Below are positions 52,184 through 61,318 of a DNA stretch of 64,000 nucleotides, in pieces. The notes beneath the pieces were generated by a model that was given only the letters and a program-made list of their open reading frames with translations, had not been told where the DNA came from and ran no database searches. Each line of letters starts with the position of its first letter. The first letter of the stretch is position 1. Position numbers and translations under genes: made by a program. This stretch comes from Sphingobium yanoikuyae (GTDB lineage Bacteria; Pseudomonadota; Alphaproteobacteria; Sphingomonadales; Sphingomonadaceae): the NCBI RefSeq assembly GCF_034424525.1, contig NZ_CP139979.1, positions 3,559,001 through 3,623,000 of the forward strand. The letters run 5' to 3'.

Positions 52184-52646
52184 ATTCGCAGCTTGCCTGC
52201 AAGCATGGCCCTCAGCCCGCACCGGCACCGATGTCAGGCGGGACGCTCTCGGCCACCCGCTTTCCTACTCGGCCTTTCTCTGATCTATCCTGTGGGATGG
52301 TCCGCCTCCTCCATGCCTCCCCGCGTTCACGTGCATCAGCGGCGCCAATCTGTCGCTTCCCTGTCGCCCAACTGTCGCGTCGGCGACGCGTCGGGACGAC
52401 CCGCATCATGACCCAACCGACGCGTCGCTGTCGCGTGGCAGGCGCGTCATGGCGGCGTTTGCGGCGCATTTCGCCCGAATCCGCGCACGACACTGTGAAC
52501 TTCGTAGGAGATTTGCCTGTCGCGTCGCCGCCCGCCCCGCAAGGCCAGCAAAGCCGCTTGGCATCGGCCCGCCACTCCTGTAGCCATATGCCCACATAGG
52601 GCGCCATAGCGCCACATAGTGGACATATTCTGGAGAGGGGGCCGAT
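52184..52646. other. repeat-rich intergenic region upstream of the GH2 gene
   Basis: No convincing gene is present in these 463 bp. It holds three CTGTCGC copies at 11-bp steps (52350-52378) and a fourth at 52428, two CGACGCGTCG palindromes (52384-52393 and 52418-52427), and CCACATAG repeats (52592 and 52612) near the GH2 start. These look like binding sites for several regulators. Short open frames here have no ribosome site and biased, Arg-rich compositions. Confidence 0.5.
52350..52378 (+). promoter_or_regulatory. Pho-box-like array of CTGTCGC repeats
   Basis: Three copies of CTGTCGC start at 52350, 52361 and 52372, each followed by a 4-bp gap, giving an 11-bp period. The PhoB box of Proteobacteria is made of CTGTCAT-type 7-mers with 4-bp gaps, so spacing and the CTGTC core agree, while the last two bases differ. 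A fourth copy at 52428 keeps roughly the same helical phase. It lies about 270 bp before the GH2 start. Confidence 0.4.
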
Positions 52647-55064
52647 ATGGCGACGGAACGGACCGCACGGATGCGCAGGATGATCGGGCGGAGTGCCGCC
52701 GGCCTGGCGCTGGCGCTATTGATCGCCCTGCCCGCCCCCACTCTGGCCCAGCCGACCGGCGCGCAGAATTTCGATGCAGGCTGGCGCTTCCATCAGGGCG
52801 ATGTCGCGACCGCAGAACAGCCCGGCTTTGCCGATGCAGGCTGGCAGCCGGTCGACCTGCCGCATGACTGGGCGATCGCCGGGCCGTTCGACGAACATGC
52901 GCCAGCGACCGGATCGGGCGGCTTCCTGCCCACCGGTGTCGCCTGGTATCGCAAGCATTTCACCCTGCCGCCCGCCAGCACGGGACAACGCGTCTTCATC
53001 GAGTTCGACGGCGTGATGGAGCGGTCGGGCGTGTGGATCAACGGCCAGCATGTCGGCCATCGGCCGAGCGGCTATGCCAGCTTCCGCTACGAGATCACCC
53101 AGCATCTGAAACCCGCCGGACAGGAGAATGTGCTGGCGGTACGCGCCGACACCTCCGCCCAGCCGGCCTCGCGCTGGTATGCGGGCGGCGGCATCTACCG
53201 CCATGTCCGCATCCTCACCCTGGGCGATGTCCATGCCGAAACATGGGGCAGCACGGTGCGGGTCGCAAAGCTGGACGCGACGAGCGCGGACCTGACCATC
53301 GGCAGCAGCGTGATGAACCAGGGCAGTGCCCCGGTCGAGGCGCGGCTGGAGGCGGTGATCGAGGGGCCGGACGGCCGCAGCATCGCAACCTTCACCGGCC
53401 AGACCATCAGCCTGCCCGCCGGCCGCGCGACCCAGATGGATGTCAGCGGTACGATCGTCGATCCGCGCCGCTGGGACATTGGCGACCCGGCGATGCACCA
53501 GGCGCTGCTGCGCGTCCGCGCGACCGACGGGCGTCTGCTCTATGAGGAGCGCGTCCCCTTCGGCATTCGCGACGCCCGGTTCGAGGCGGCGAGCGGCTTC
53601 TGGCTCAATGGCCGCAACATCAAGCTGAAGGGCGTGGCGATCCATGCCGATGGCGGGCCGTTCGGCATGGCGGTGCCGCTGGCCGTCTATGAGCGGCGGC
53701 TCAAGGGGCTGATGGCGCTGGGCGTCAATGCGGTGCGCACCGCCCATCATCCCTTCTCGCCCGAATTTCTCGACCTGTGCGACCGGCTCGGCCTGATCGT
53801 CATGAACGAGGGCTTCGACATGTGGACGGTGGCGAAGAACCCGCAGGATTATCATCTCTATTTCACCGACTGGTCGTCGATCGACGCGCGCGATTTCGTG
53901 CGGCGCGATCGCAATCATCCCAGCATCGTGATCTGGTCGATCGGCAACGAGATTCACGACACGCCCTATCCGCTGGTGGCGCAGTCGATCATCACCCGCT
54001 TGCAGGACATCTTCCATGCCGAGGATCCGACCCGGCCGGTGACGATGGCGCTGTTCCGCCCCAATACCACCCATGATTATGACAATGGCACCGCCGACCT
54101 GCTGGACGTGGTGGGCCAGAATTATCGCGAGAATGAACTGGCCAAGGCCCATGCCGACAAGCCCAGCCGCAAGATCATCGGCACCGAAAACAGCAAGAAC
54201 CGGTCAAGCTGGCTCGTGGTGCGGGACGACCCGGCCTATGCCGGCATGTTCCTGTGGACCGGCGTCGATTATCTGGGCGAGGCGGACCGGGCGGGCTGGC
54301 CGGCGATCAGCAACCCGTCGGGGCTGGTCGACCGGGTCGACGGGGTGAAGCCGATCGGCTGGGAACGGGCGAGCTGGTGGTCGGACAAGCCGGTCGTGAA
54401 GCTGGCCCGGCGCGTGACCGAAGTGATCGACATCAGCGAAATGCCGACCATGGTCGGCATCGCCCTGCCCCAGCCCAAGGGGCCGGGCGCGCTGGCCGAC
54501 TGGTCGCCCGACAATCGCGCCGCGCACAAGGAAAAGGTCGAGGTCTACAGCAATAGCGACGCGGTCGAGCTGTTCCTCAACGGCAAGTCACTGGGCCGCA
54601 AGCCGCGCAACGCGGACGACAGCGCGATCACATGGGACGTCGACTATGCGCCGGGCGAACTGCGCGCGGTCGGCTATCGCGGCGGCGCGAAGGTGGCAGA
54701 AGACATGCTGCGCAGCGCCGGTGCGCCGGCCGCGATCCGGCTGGTGCCGGAGGCCAAGGCGGTCGGCGGCGGCTTCGACGATGTCGTCGCGGTGCGGGCC
54801 GAGGTGGTGGATGCCAGAGGCGTGCTGGTGCCCGGCGCCACGCCGCTGCTGAACGCGACGGTATCGGGGCCGGGCCGCGTCGTCGCCTTCGACAATGGCA
54901 GCGTCACCGATCACACCGCCTTTGCCGCGCCACAGCGCGCGGCGGTGGGCGGCAAGGCGGTCGCCTTCCTGCGCGGCACCGGCAAGCCGGGCGCAATCAC
55001 GCTGCAGGTCAGCGCACCGGGGCTGAAACCCGGCCGCATCAGCCTGCAGGGCACAAAGGATTAG
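52647..55064 (+). CDS. exported GH2 glycosidase (beta-galactosidase-like)
   Basis: An 805-residue protein with a signal peptide ending at TLAQ. Order: sugar-binding domain (AWYRKHFTLP, about 35-190), immunoglobulin-like domain (about 195-300), TIM barrel (about 305-600) and C-terminal beta domains (about 610-805). The acid/base is Glu435 (IGNEIHD) and the nucleophile probably Glu514 (IIGTENSKN). It most resembles periplasmic beta-galactosidases that act on plant or animal glycans. GGAGAGGGG precedes the ATG. A TonB receptor is nearby on the other strand, which may supply substrate. Confidence 0.9.
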   Translation: MATERTARMRRMIGRSAAGLALALLIALPAPTLAQPTGAQNFDAGWRFHQGDVATAEQPGFADAGWQPVDLPHDWAIAGPFDEHAPATGSGGFLPTGVAWYRKHFTLPPASTGQRVFIEFDGVMERSGVWINGQHVGHRPSGYASFRYEITQHLKPAGQENVLAVRADTSAQPASRWYAGGGIYRHVRILTLGDVHAETWGSTVRVAKLDATSADLTIGSSVMNQGSAPVEARLEAVIEGPDGRSIATFTGQTISLPAGRATQMDVSGTIVDPRRWDIGDPAMHQALLRVRATDGRLLYEERVPFGIRDARFEAASGFWLNGRNIKLKGVAIHADGGPFGMAVPLAVYERRLKGLMALGVNAVRTAHHPFSPEFLDLCDRLGLIVMNEGFDMWTVAKNPQDYHLYFTDWSSIDARDFVRRDRNHPSIVIWSIGNEIHDTPYPLVAQSIITRLQDIFHAEDPTRPVTMALFRPNTTHDYDNGTADLLDVVGQNYRENELAKAHADKPSRKIIGTENSKNRSSWLVVRDDPAYAGMFLWTGVDYLGEADRAGWPAISNPSGLVDRVDGVKPIGWERASWWSDKPVVKLARRVTEVIDISEMPTMVGIALPQPKGPGALADWSPDNRAAHKEKVEVYSNSDAVELFLNGKSLGRKPRNADDSAITWDVDYAPGELRAVGYRGGAKVAEDMLRSAGAPAAIRLVPEAKAVGGGFDDVVAVRAEVVDARGVLVPGATPLLNATVSGPGRVVAFDNGSVTDHTAFAAPQRAAVGGKAVAFLRGTGKPGAITLQVSAPGLKPGRISLQGTKD

Positions 55065-55264
55065 GCCGATCGCCGCCCGGTCGCGTCGATGCAGGGGACC
55101 GCGCCGCTGGACAGCGACAGGGCGCGAACCTTGTAGCGCAGCGCCAGTTCATTGTGCGCAGCAATCACGCACACCGCATCGCCGCGTTCACGGGCTTCGT
55201 CGGCTTTGCGCGTCTCGTCGCGCGACCGGCGAAACAGATAGGCAGCATCCGTGATCACGTCCAT
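55061..55264 (-). CDS. small conserved-looking hypothetical protein
   Basis: A 67-residue charged protein of unknown role. It begins MDVITDAAYLFRRSRDETRK and contains HNELALRYKVRAL, a short helical pattern. GGAG lies eight bases before the ATG, and codon use matches neighbours. It is convergent with the GH2 gene, overlapping its end by four bases. I believe similar small proteins exist in sphingomonads, but that is recollection, not a search. It could be a false gene. Confidence 0.5.
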   Translation of the reverse strand: MDVITDAAYLFRRSRDETRKADEARERGDAVCVIAAHNELALRYKVRALSLSSGAVPCIDATGRRSA

Positions 55265-55356
55265 CGAACCGACTCCGCTTGATTGCCATGCAACCTATCA
55301 GCCGCCGGAAGCGCCGTCCTAGACATGGATCAATTTTCGCAGTCGCCGGTGCCCGT

Positions 55357-57864
55357 TTATCCGCCGAAGCGGAAGCGCAGGCGCGCGCCATACATTTGCG
55401 GCTCGCCCAGCGTCGCCGTCTCGAAATTGACGCTGGGCGAGCCCAGCCCGGCGATGAAGCTGTAATATTTTTCCTTGGTCACATTGGTCATGAACAGGCT
55501 GAGGTCGACGGGCGCGCCGGCGATATTGTTCCAGCTGGCGTTGAGGTTCAGCAGATCGAGTGGCGCCAGCGTGCTGAGCGCGGCGATCGACGGATCGGGA
55601 TTGGTACGGTCGGTATAGTTGACCAGCATCGAGGACCGATGGGTGAAGGTCGCGCCGAAGGAGATGCGGCCGATCTTCTCCTCGTCCAGCGGCAGGGTGT
55701 AGGTGCCGCTGACCGTGACCTTGTGACGCGGCGACAGCACTTCGGGATCGCCGGGCTGGAACGGCGCGGCCAGGATATAATTGGGGTCGTTGAAGCTGGA
55801 GAAATCGGGCACCGATTTGATCTTGGTGCGCAGATAGCTGTAGCCGCCGGTCAGCACCAGTCCCTGGAACGGGGTCAGCGAGGCATCGGCCTCCAGCCCC
55901 CATATCTCCGACTTGCCGGCATTGACCGGCGCGGCGGTGGACGCCTGTCCCGACAGCGGCCGCGCGTTGAAGCCGACCTGCAATTGCTGGTTGGAAAAAT
56001 CATTATAGAAGCCGGCCAGGTTGAAGGTGCCGCGCAGCGCCCCGCCAAAACTGGTCTTGAGGCCCAGCTCATAGCTGTCCACCTTCTCCGGCTCGACGAT
56101 GTTGAGCGGCGCGGTGATATTGGGGACGATCGTGCCGGCACGATAGCCGCGCGCATATTTGGCGTAGAGCAATATGTCCTGGGTCGGGTTGTAATCCAGG
56201 TCGACCAGCCAGGTCGGCTTTTCCGACGACTGATAATAATGCGACACGCAATTGGTCGCCGCCGCCTGCGGATTGGTGCAGCGATAGGCCGCGGCCGGAT
56301 TGAAGGCGCCATATTGCGGCGGATAGGCGACGATATAGGTGCGCTGGTCGCTGACATTGCGCGAATGATCCCAGGTGTAGCGGAAGCCGCCGGTCAGTTT
56401 CAGCTGATCGATCAGCGCATAGGTTGCCTGCGCATAGAGGCCGACATTGTGGAAATTGGTGCGGCCCGCCGTGTAATTGACGGTGCCGGCATGGATCGGC
56501 TTGGCGAACGCCGGGATGGTCGGATCGAGATTGGACAGGAAGCCAAGCGGATCGGTGCATTGCAGGGTGGCGGAATCGGTGCAGGACGCCAGGAAGGGCG
56601 ACTGGCTGCCGCTCATGCCCAGCGGTTCGCTGACCTCCAGATAGGCCCCTGCCTGCCAGTTGAGCCGGCCATCGCCCGAGCGCCCCTGCAATTGCAGTTC
56701 CTCGGTAAAGGTCGACTGGTTGGCGGTATAGCCGCCCGGAATCGACGTCACCGTGGTGAAGGGCAGATGATAGCTGCCCAGCGCGGCGAGGAAGGGATTG
56801 ATCGCGGCGAAATCGACGACGAAATCGGTGCCGAACAGCGGCGCGTTCATGCGCTGCTTCAACTGGGCGTAGCTGACGATATTCTTGACCGTCAGCGTGT
56901 CGCTCGCCTGCCAGCTTGTGGTGTTGATCGCCTGCCACTGCTCGGTCTGGGAATAGGGGTTTTCCAGTGACTGCATGACGTCGTAGAAGCCGCTGCCCTG
57001 GCGCAGCAACTGGCCATAAGCGAGCTGGCCCAGCCCCTCCGGCGCGGCCGCAACCAGCTTCTGGATCGGGCCATTGTTGCTGGAATCACTGTAGGACAGG
57101 ATGGTGTAGTTTTCGAGATCGGGGGTCAGGTCGACGACAAGGCTGGCGCGCAGCGCGATATAGTCGACATCGCCGAACCGGTCGGGGCCGATGCCGCTGC
57201 CGTTGCGCATATAGCCGTCGCGCTTCTGCCGATCGACGCCGATGCGCATCCGCGCCCGGTCGCCGAGCGGCGCGTTGACCACCGCCTGGCCGCGCCACAT
57301 GTCATAATTACCCACCGATCCTTCGACATAGCCGGAAAATTCGTCGGTCGGCTTCTGCGGCACCAGCAGGATCGCGCCGCCGGTGGTGTTGCGGCCAAAC
57401 AGGGTGCCCTGTGGCCCCTTCAATATCTGGACATTCTGCAGGTCGAAAAAGGCGCCCGGCCCGGCGCCATCGCCCGAGGGCAGGCCGTTGGAGGCGCCGC
57501 GCGGCGCGACCACATCAGCGAAATAGACGCCGACCGAGGGCGCAGTGCCGATATCCTGGGCAAAGCCGCGAATGGCGAAACTGCTATTCTCGCTGCCGAA
57601 ATTGCCATTGGCGGACAGCGAGGGGGTATAGGCGGCCAGATCCTGCGCATTGACGACATTGCGGTTGGCCAGTTCTTCCTGATTGAACACGGTGATCGAG
57701 ATCGGCACGTCCTGCAGCCGTTCCTCGGTCCGGCGGGCGGTGACGATGATGTCCTGGGTCACGCTGGCCCTGTCCTGAGCCCTATCCTGCGCCTGGGCCT
57801 CGATCGGCAGGGTAGGCAGAGTCGCGCAGGCGCAGAAAAGCAACGTCCGGAAACGGCGTGTCAT
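55357..57864 (-). CDS. TonB-dependent receptor divergent from a LysR gene
   Basis: An 835-residue receptor with signal ending AQAQ, TonB box (TQDIIVTA), plug (LQDVPISITVF, LKGPQGTLFGRNTTGG) and a barrel ending ARLRFRFGG. It has a repeated AQDRAQDRA stretch just after the signal. It belongs to the large sphingomonad receptors with LQDVPISI plugs, whose ligands include plant phenolics and steroids, so ligand is unknown. It is divergent from a LysR gene with 322 bp between, and control by that gene is likely. Confidence 0.9.
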   Translation of the reverse strand: MTRRFRTLLFCACATLPTLPIEAQAQDRAQDRASVTQDIIVTARRTEERLQDVPISITVFNQEELANRNVVNAQDLAAYTPSLSANGNFGSENSSFAIRGFAQDIGTAPSVGVYFADVVAPRGASNGLPSGDGAGPGAFFDLQNVQILKGPQGTLFGRNTTGGAILLVPQKPTDEFSGYVEGSVGNYDMWRGQAVVNAPLGDRARMRIGVDRQKRDGYMRNGSGIGPDRFGDVDYIALRASLVVDLTPDLENYTILSYSDSSNNGPIQKLVAAAPEGLGQLAYGQLLRQGSGFYDVMQSLENPYSQTEQWQAINTTSWQASDTLTVKNIVSYAQLKQRMNAPLFGTDFVVDFAAINPFLAALGSYHLPFTTVTSIPGGYTANQSTFTEELQLQGRSGDGRLNWQAGAYLEVSEPLGMSGSQSPFLASCTDSATLQCTDPLGFLSNLDPTIPAFAKPIHAGTVNYTAGRTNFHNVGLYAQATYALIDQLKLTGGFRYTWDHSRNVSDQRTYIVAYPPQYGAFNPAAAYRCTNPQAAATNCVSHYYQSSEKPTWLVDLDYNPTQDILLYAKYARGYRAGTIVPNITAPLNIVEPEKVDSYELGLKTSFGGALRGTFNLAGFYNDFSNQQLQVGFNARPLSGQASTAAPVNAGKSEIWGLEADASLTPFQGLVLTGGYSYLRTKIKSVPDFSSFNDPNYILAAPFQPGDPEVLSPRHKVTVSGTYTLPLDEEKIGRISFGATFTHRSSMLVNYTDRTNPDPSIAALSTLAPLDLLNLNASWNNIAGAPVDLSLFMTNVTKEKYYSFIAGLGSPSVNFETATLGEPQMYGARLRFRFGG

Positions 57865-58186
57865 GGCATCCTCCCATCCAGACCGCGCGGCCCTTATATG
57901 CTGGATCGACCGTCACGGCGTCGAGCGCCGCACAGACGACGCCCATCCCTTCATCATCGTCGCACCTGTTGCCCCGGACACAATGATTGCAGGCGCACAG
58001 CCTCTTGATCGACGAAGATGTGATACAGGTTATTTCATAAATCCGGATGATGGGGCCTGTCAATCGGCACCGATCGCGCCGCGCAACAGTCCGGAAATGC
58101 AACGGGACTGGACCCTGACCAGACCGGCAGTTAAGAATGGTCCGCATTATCCTTAAGGAACGGACCGGTCCCTCTTGCTTGGCGGC
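57865..58186. other. intergenic region between receptor and LysR genes
   Basis: No gene is seen. The part from 58000 to 58060 is AT-richer and could hold the receptor promoter. TTAAG-N16-CTTAA lies at 58131-58156 and GGACCGGTCC at 58163-58172, suggesting LysR sites near its own start. Confidence 0.4.
58131..58156. promoter_or_regulatory. candidate LysR operator
   Basis: TTAAG (58131-58135) and CTTAA (58152-58156) form an inverted repeat, with a partial inner symmetry of GAAT and ATTA. LysR proteins bind such AT-containing dyads ahead of divergent genes. The match is short, so support is modest. Confidence 0.35.
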
Positions 58187-59116
58187 GTGCATTTCGACCT
58201 CAACAGCCTGGTGACACTGGGCCTGTTGCTGCGCACGAAAAGCGTCACGCGCACGGCGCAGCAACTGGGCGTCAGCCAGCCGTCGGTCAGCCGGTCGCTG
58301 GCGCAGTTGCGCAGCCTGCTCGGCGACCCGCTGCTGGTGCGGACCGCCGGCGGCATGGAACTGACCCGGCGGGCGGAGGAACTGGCGCCGTCCTTGCAGG
58401 ACTGGCTGGCGACGACCGCCGGCCTGCTGGAACCGCCGCGTTTCGATCCGGCGACGCTCGATCGCCGGTTCCGCGTCGCATCGACCGATTTCGGCGTCGC
58501 CGCCGTGGTGGCGCCGACCCTGCCGCATATCGGCCGCGCGGCGCCGCTGGCGGCGATCGACATCGTGCCTTTGACCGGCGACATGGTGGCGCGGCTGACC
58601 GCCGGCGAGATCGACCTCATCATCAGCGGGCTCGATCCCGATCCGGCCCAGACCTATGAGCGTTTCCTGTTCACCGAAACGTTCAGCTGCGTCGTCGATC
58701 GCCATCACAAGCTGGCGGCGCATCCGACCGACCGGTCCCTGTCGGTCGAGGATTTCCTGTCCTGCCCGCATATCAGCTTCGTCGTCAGCGACAGCGGCTT
58801 CGACCGGATCGAACTGCGCCTGGGCGAACTGGCGCCGCGACGGCGGGTGATCGCCCGCCTGCCCTATTTTCAGGCGGCACCGCACATGATCCGGGGATCG
58901 GACGCGCTGATGACGCTGCCGACCCGCGCGGCCGAAGCGATCGCCCGGACCCATGACCTGGCCTGCCTGCCCGCGCCGGACCTGGTCGGCACCTTCGGCT
59001 ATCGGTTGCTGTGGAACGAGCGGTCGCATCGCGACCCGGCCATCGCCTGGCTGTGCGCCATGTTCGCCGACCATTGCGGCAGCGACGCAGCCCTGCCCCA
59101 TAGCAAGGCCGCATAA
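58187..59116 (+). CDS. LysR-family regulator, NodD-like
   Basis: A LysR protein of 309 residues when read from GTG at 58187 (HFDLNSLVTLGLLL); a TTG at 58175 is an alternative start, and no ATG is available. The helix-turn-helix is in TRTAQQLGVSQPSVSRSLAQLR. The effector domain starts near residue 90. The form of the N-terminus (FDLNSL, LLGDPLLVR) places it with NodD-like LysR proteins. It is divergent from the TonB receptor and likely controls it. Effector unknown. Confidence 0.85.
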   Translation: MHFDLNSLVTLGLLLRTKSVTRTAQQLGVSQPSVSRSLAQLRSLLGDPLLVRTAGGMELTRRAEELAPSLQDWLATTAGLLEPPRFDPATLDRRFRVASTDFGVAAVVAPTLPHIGRAAPLAAIDIVPLTGDMVARLTAGEIDLIISGLDPDPAQTYERFLFTETFSCVVDRHHKLAAHPTDRSLSVEDFLSCPHISFVVSDSGFDRIELRLGELAPRRRVIARLPYFQAAPHMIRGSDALMTLPTRAAEAIARTHDLACLPAPDLVGTFGYRLLWNERSHRDPAIAWLCAMFADHCGSDAALPHSKAA

Positions 59117-59309
59117 GCCTTATCCGATATCGATATTTGGCGCCGCCCCGCGCTTCTGGCAACGGCCATTTGCAATTGACAATCGATCGCAAAATGAACC
59201 CGCCATGATATTCGCTCCACCGATCGGGCCCGGCCCGCACCACTGATTTCCGGCGCCCGTCCGGCCGGGTGGCTGGCGGGTGCCCATCTATCCAGAACAG
59301 GGGATTTCC

Positions 59310-61274
59310 ATGCCATCCATCCATATGCTGCGGGCAACCGCGGCCCTTGTCGCGCTGACCAGCGCACAACAGGCACTGGCCGCCGAAGCCGACCAGGATT
59401 CCAACCAGATCGTCGTCACCGCCGCCGGCCGTGAACAGGAGGTGCGCGACGCGCCAGCCTCGATCAGCGTCATCACTCGCGAGACGCTGGACGCCATGCC
59501 CTATCGCGAAGTGACCGATGCGCTGATGGAAATCCCCGGCGTCACCGTCACGCCGGGCGAAGGCAATAGCCGCGACATCTCGATCCGCGGCATGGCGCCG
59601 CAATATACGCTGATCCTGGTCGACGGTAAGCGGCTGTCGTCGCGCGAATCCCGCACCAATGGCGGCAATGTCAGCGAAGGTGGCCTGCTGCCGCCGCTCG
59701 AAGCGATCGAGCGGATCGAGGTGGTGCGTGGGCCCATGTCCTCGCTCTACGGATCGGACGCGATGGGCGGCGTCGTCAACATCATCACCCGCCGGATCAG
59801 CGACCATTGGCGCGGCAGCGCGCGCGTCAACGGCACGATGCAGCTGGCGGACAATTTCGGCAATTATACCGACGGCAATTTCTATCTGTCCGGCCCGGTG
59901 ACCAGCGGCATCGGTCTGCAATTGCAGGGATCGATGAACCGGCGCGAGGGCGACACGGAAATCGGTGGCACGCCCGAGCGGCATGATGACAGCCTGGCCG
60001 GCAAGCTGGGCTTCAACCTCAGCGCCAACCACCAGATCCTGCTGGAGGGCGGCTATTATCGGCAGAAGGTGATCGAGGTTGCCGGCGAGACGACCGAGAC
60101 GTCGGCAACCGCGCCGCTCGGCACCGAAACCACCCAGACCCAGAAGCGCAAGGTCGCATCGATCAGCCATAGCGGCCAGTAGGGCTTCGCCAGTTCCGAA
60201 TCCTATCTGCAATATGAGGATGCCGAACATGTCGAGGCGCAGAAGCGGATCAAGAACACGGTCGGCCAGAGCCTGTGGGTGGTCCCGCTGCCGTCCAACA
60301 CGCTGACCGTCGGCGGTTTCTATCGCTATGAGGATCTGTCCGACCTGACCGGCAACCTTTTGTCGGGATCGACCACCACCGGCACCACCCGCACCAGCTG
60401 GGCGCTGTTCGCCGAAAATGAGCTGAAGCTGCTCGACGGGCTGGCGCTGACCGGCGGCATCCGCATGGACCATGACGAACAATATGGCGTCCACTGGACC
60501 CCGCGCGTCTATGCGGTATGGAACATCACCCCGTCCCTGACGCTGAAGGGCGGCTATTCGCAGGGCTTCCGCGCGCCGAGCCTGCGCCAGACGATTCCCG
60601 ACTGGGGCCAGACCAGCCGTGGCGGCACCATCTATGGCAATCCCGACCTGGAAGCCGAAACCTCCCGCACGATCGAGGCGGCCCTGCTCTTCTCGCGGAA
60701 TGGCTTCAACGCCAGCGTCACTGCCTATGACACCCGCTTCAACGACAAGATCACCCGTGTGACCTGCGAAGTGGCGGGGGCCTGGTGCGTCGATGAACCG
60801 CTCAGTTCGATCGGCCGTCCGCCCACGACCTATGTCAATGTCGACAAGGCACGGGTGCGCGGCGTGGAAGTCTCGGTCGATGTGCCGCTGACCCACACGC
60901 TGCGGCTCAACGCCACCGGCACGCTGACGGATTCGGAACAGCTGAGCGGTGCCAATATCGGCGCGGCGCTCAACGACACGCCCAAGCAGCAGGCCAGCGC
61001 CTCGCTCAACTGGCGCCCGGACAAGCGCTTCTCCGCCTTCGTGCGCGCCGTCTATCGCGGCGAGGAAGCCGTGACCGAGGCGCAGATCAGCGGCAATAAT
61101 ATCGTGTCGCCCGACTATATGGTGGTGGACATGGGCGCATCCTACAAGATCACGCCCGCCTTCACCTTCCATGCCGGTGTGCAGAACCTGCTCGACAAGC
61201 GTCTCAACTATGACACCTCGGGCTATCTGATCGACCCGGCCCGTGTCTGGATGGGCGTGGGCGTGCGCTTCTGA
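59310..61274 (+). pseudogene. TonB-dependent receptor broken by an in-frame TAG
   Basis: The reading frame is a receptor of the CirA/FepA type: signal peptide ending at ALAA, TonB box (NQIVVTAA), plug with VVRGPMSSLYGSDAMGGVVNI, and a barrel ending MGVGVRF. A TAG at 60180-60182 (codon 291) interrupts it; the same frame continues without any shift as GFASSESYLQYE and to the natural stop. The local sequence reads SHSGQ, stop, GFASS, and one change from TGG would give tryptophan. The product up to the stop would lack most of the barrel. Start at 59310 has GGGGATTTCC before it. A sequencing error or suppression is possible. Confidence 0.85.
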
Positions 61275-61284
61275 TCCGACGTGC

Positions 61285-61318
61285 GATCGCCGGCCCGGCA
61301 GAGACCGGGCCGGCGATC
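61285..61318. terminator. strong convergent hairpin between receptor pseudogene and hemN
   Basis: A perfect 14-bp stem (GATCGCCGGCCCGG at 61285-61298 against CCGGGCCGGCGATC at 61305-61318) with a six-base loop. It lies just after the receptor stop and touches the hemN stop, so it can serve both strands, although T tracts are lacking. Confidence 0.7.

Noticed and set aside
52231..52599. Open frame of about 120 codons upstream of the GH2 gene
   Set aside because: Arg- and Ser-rich translation, no ribosome site, and it runs through the repeats.
59168..59195. ATTTGC and GCAAAAT inverted arms ahead of the broken receptor, as a possible Fur-type site
   Set aside because: Arms are short, 15 bp apart, and do not match a Fur consensus well enough to call.
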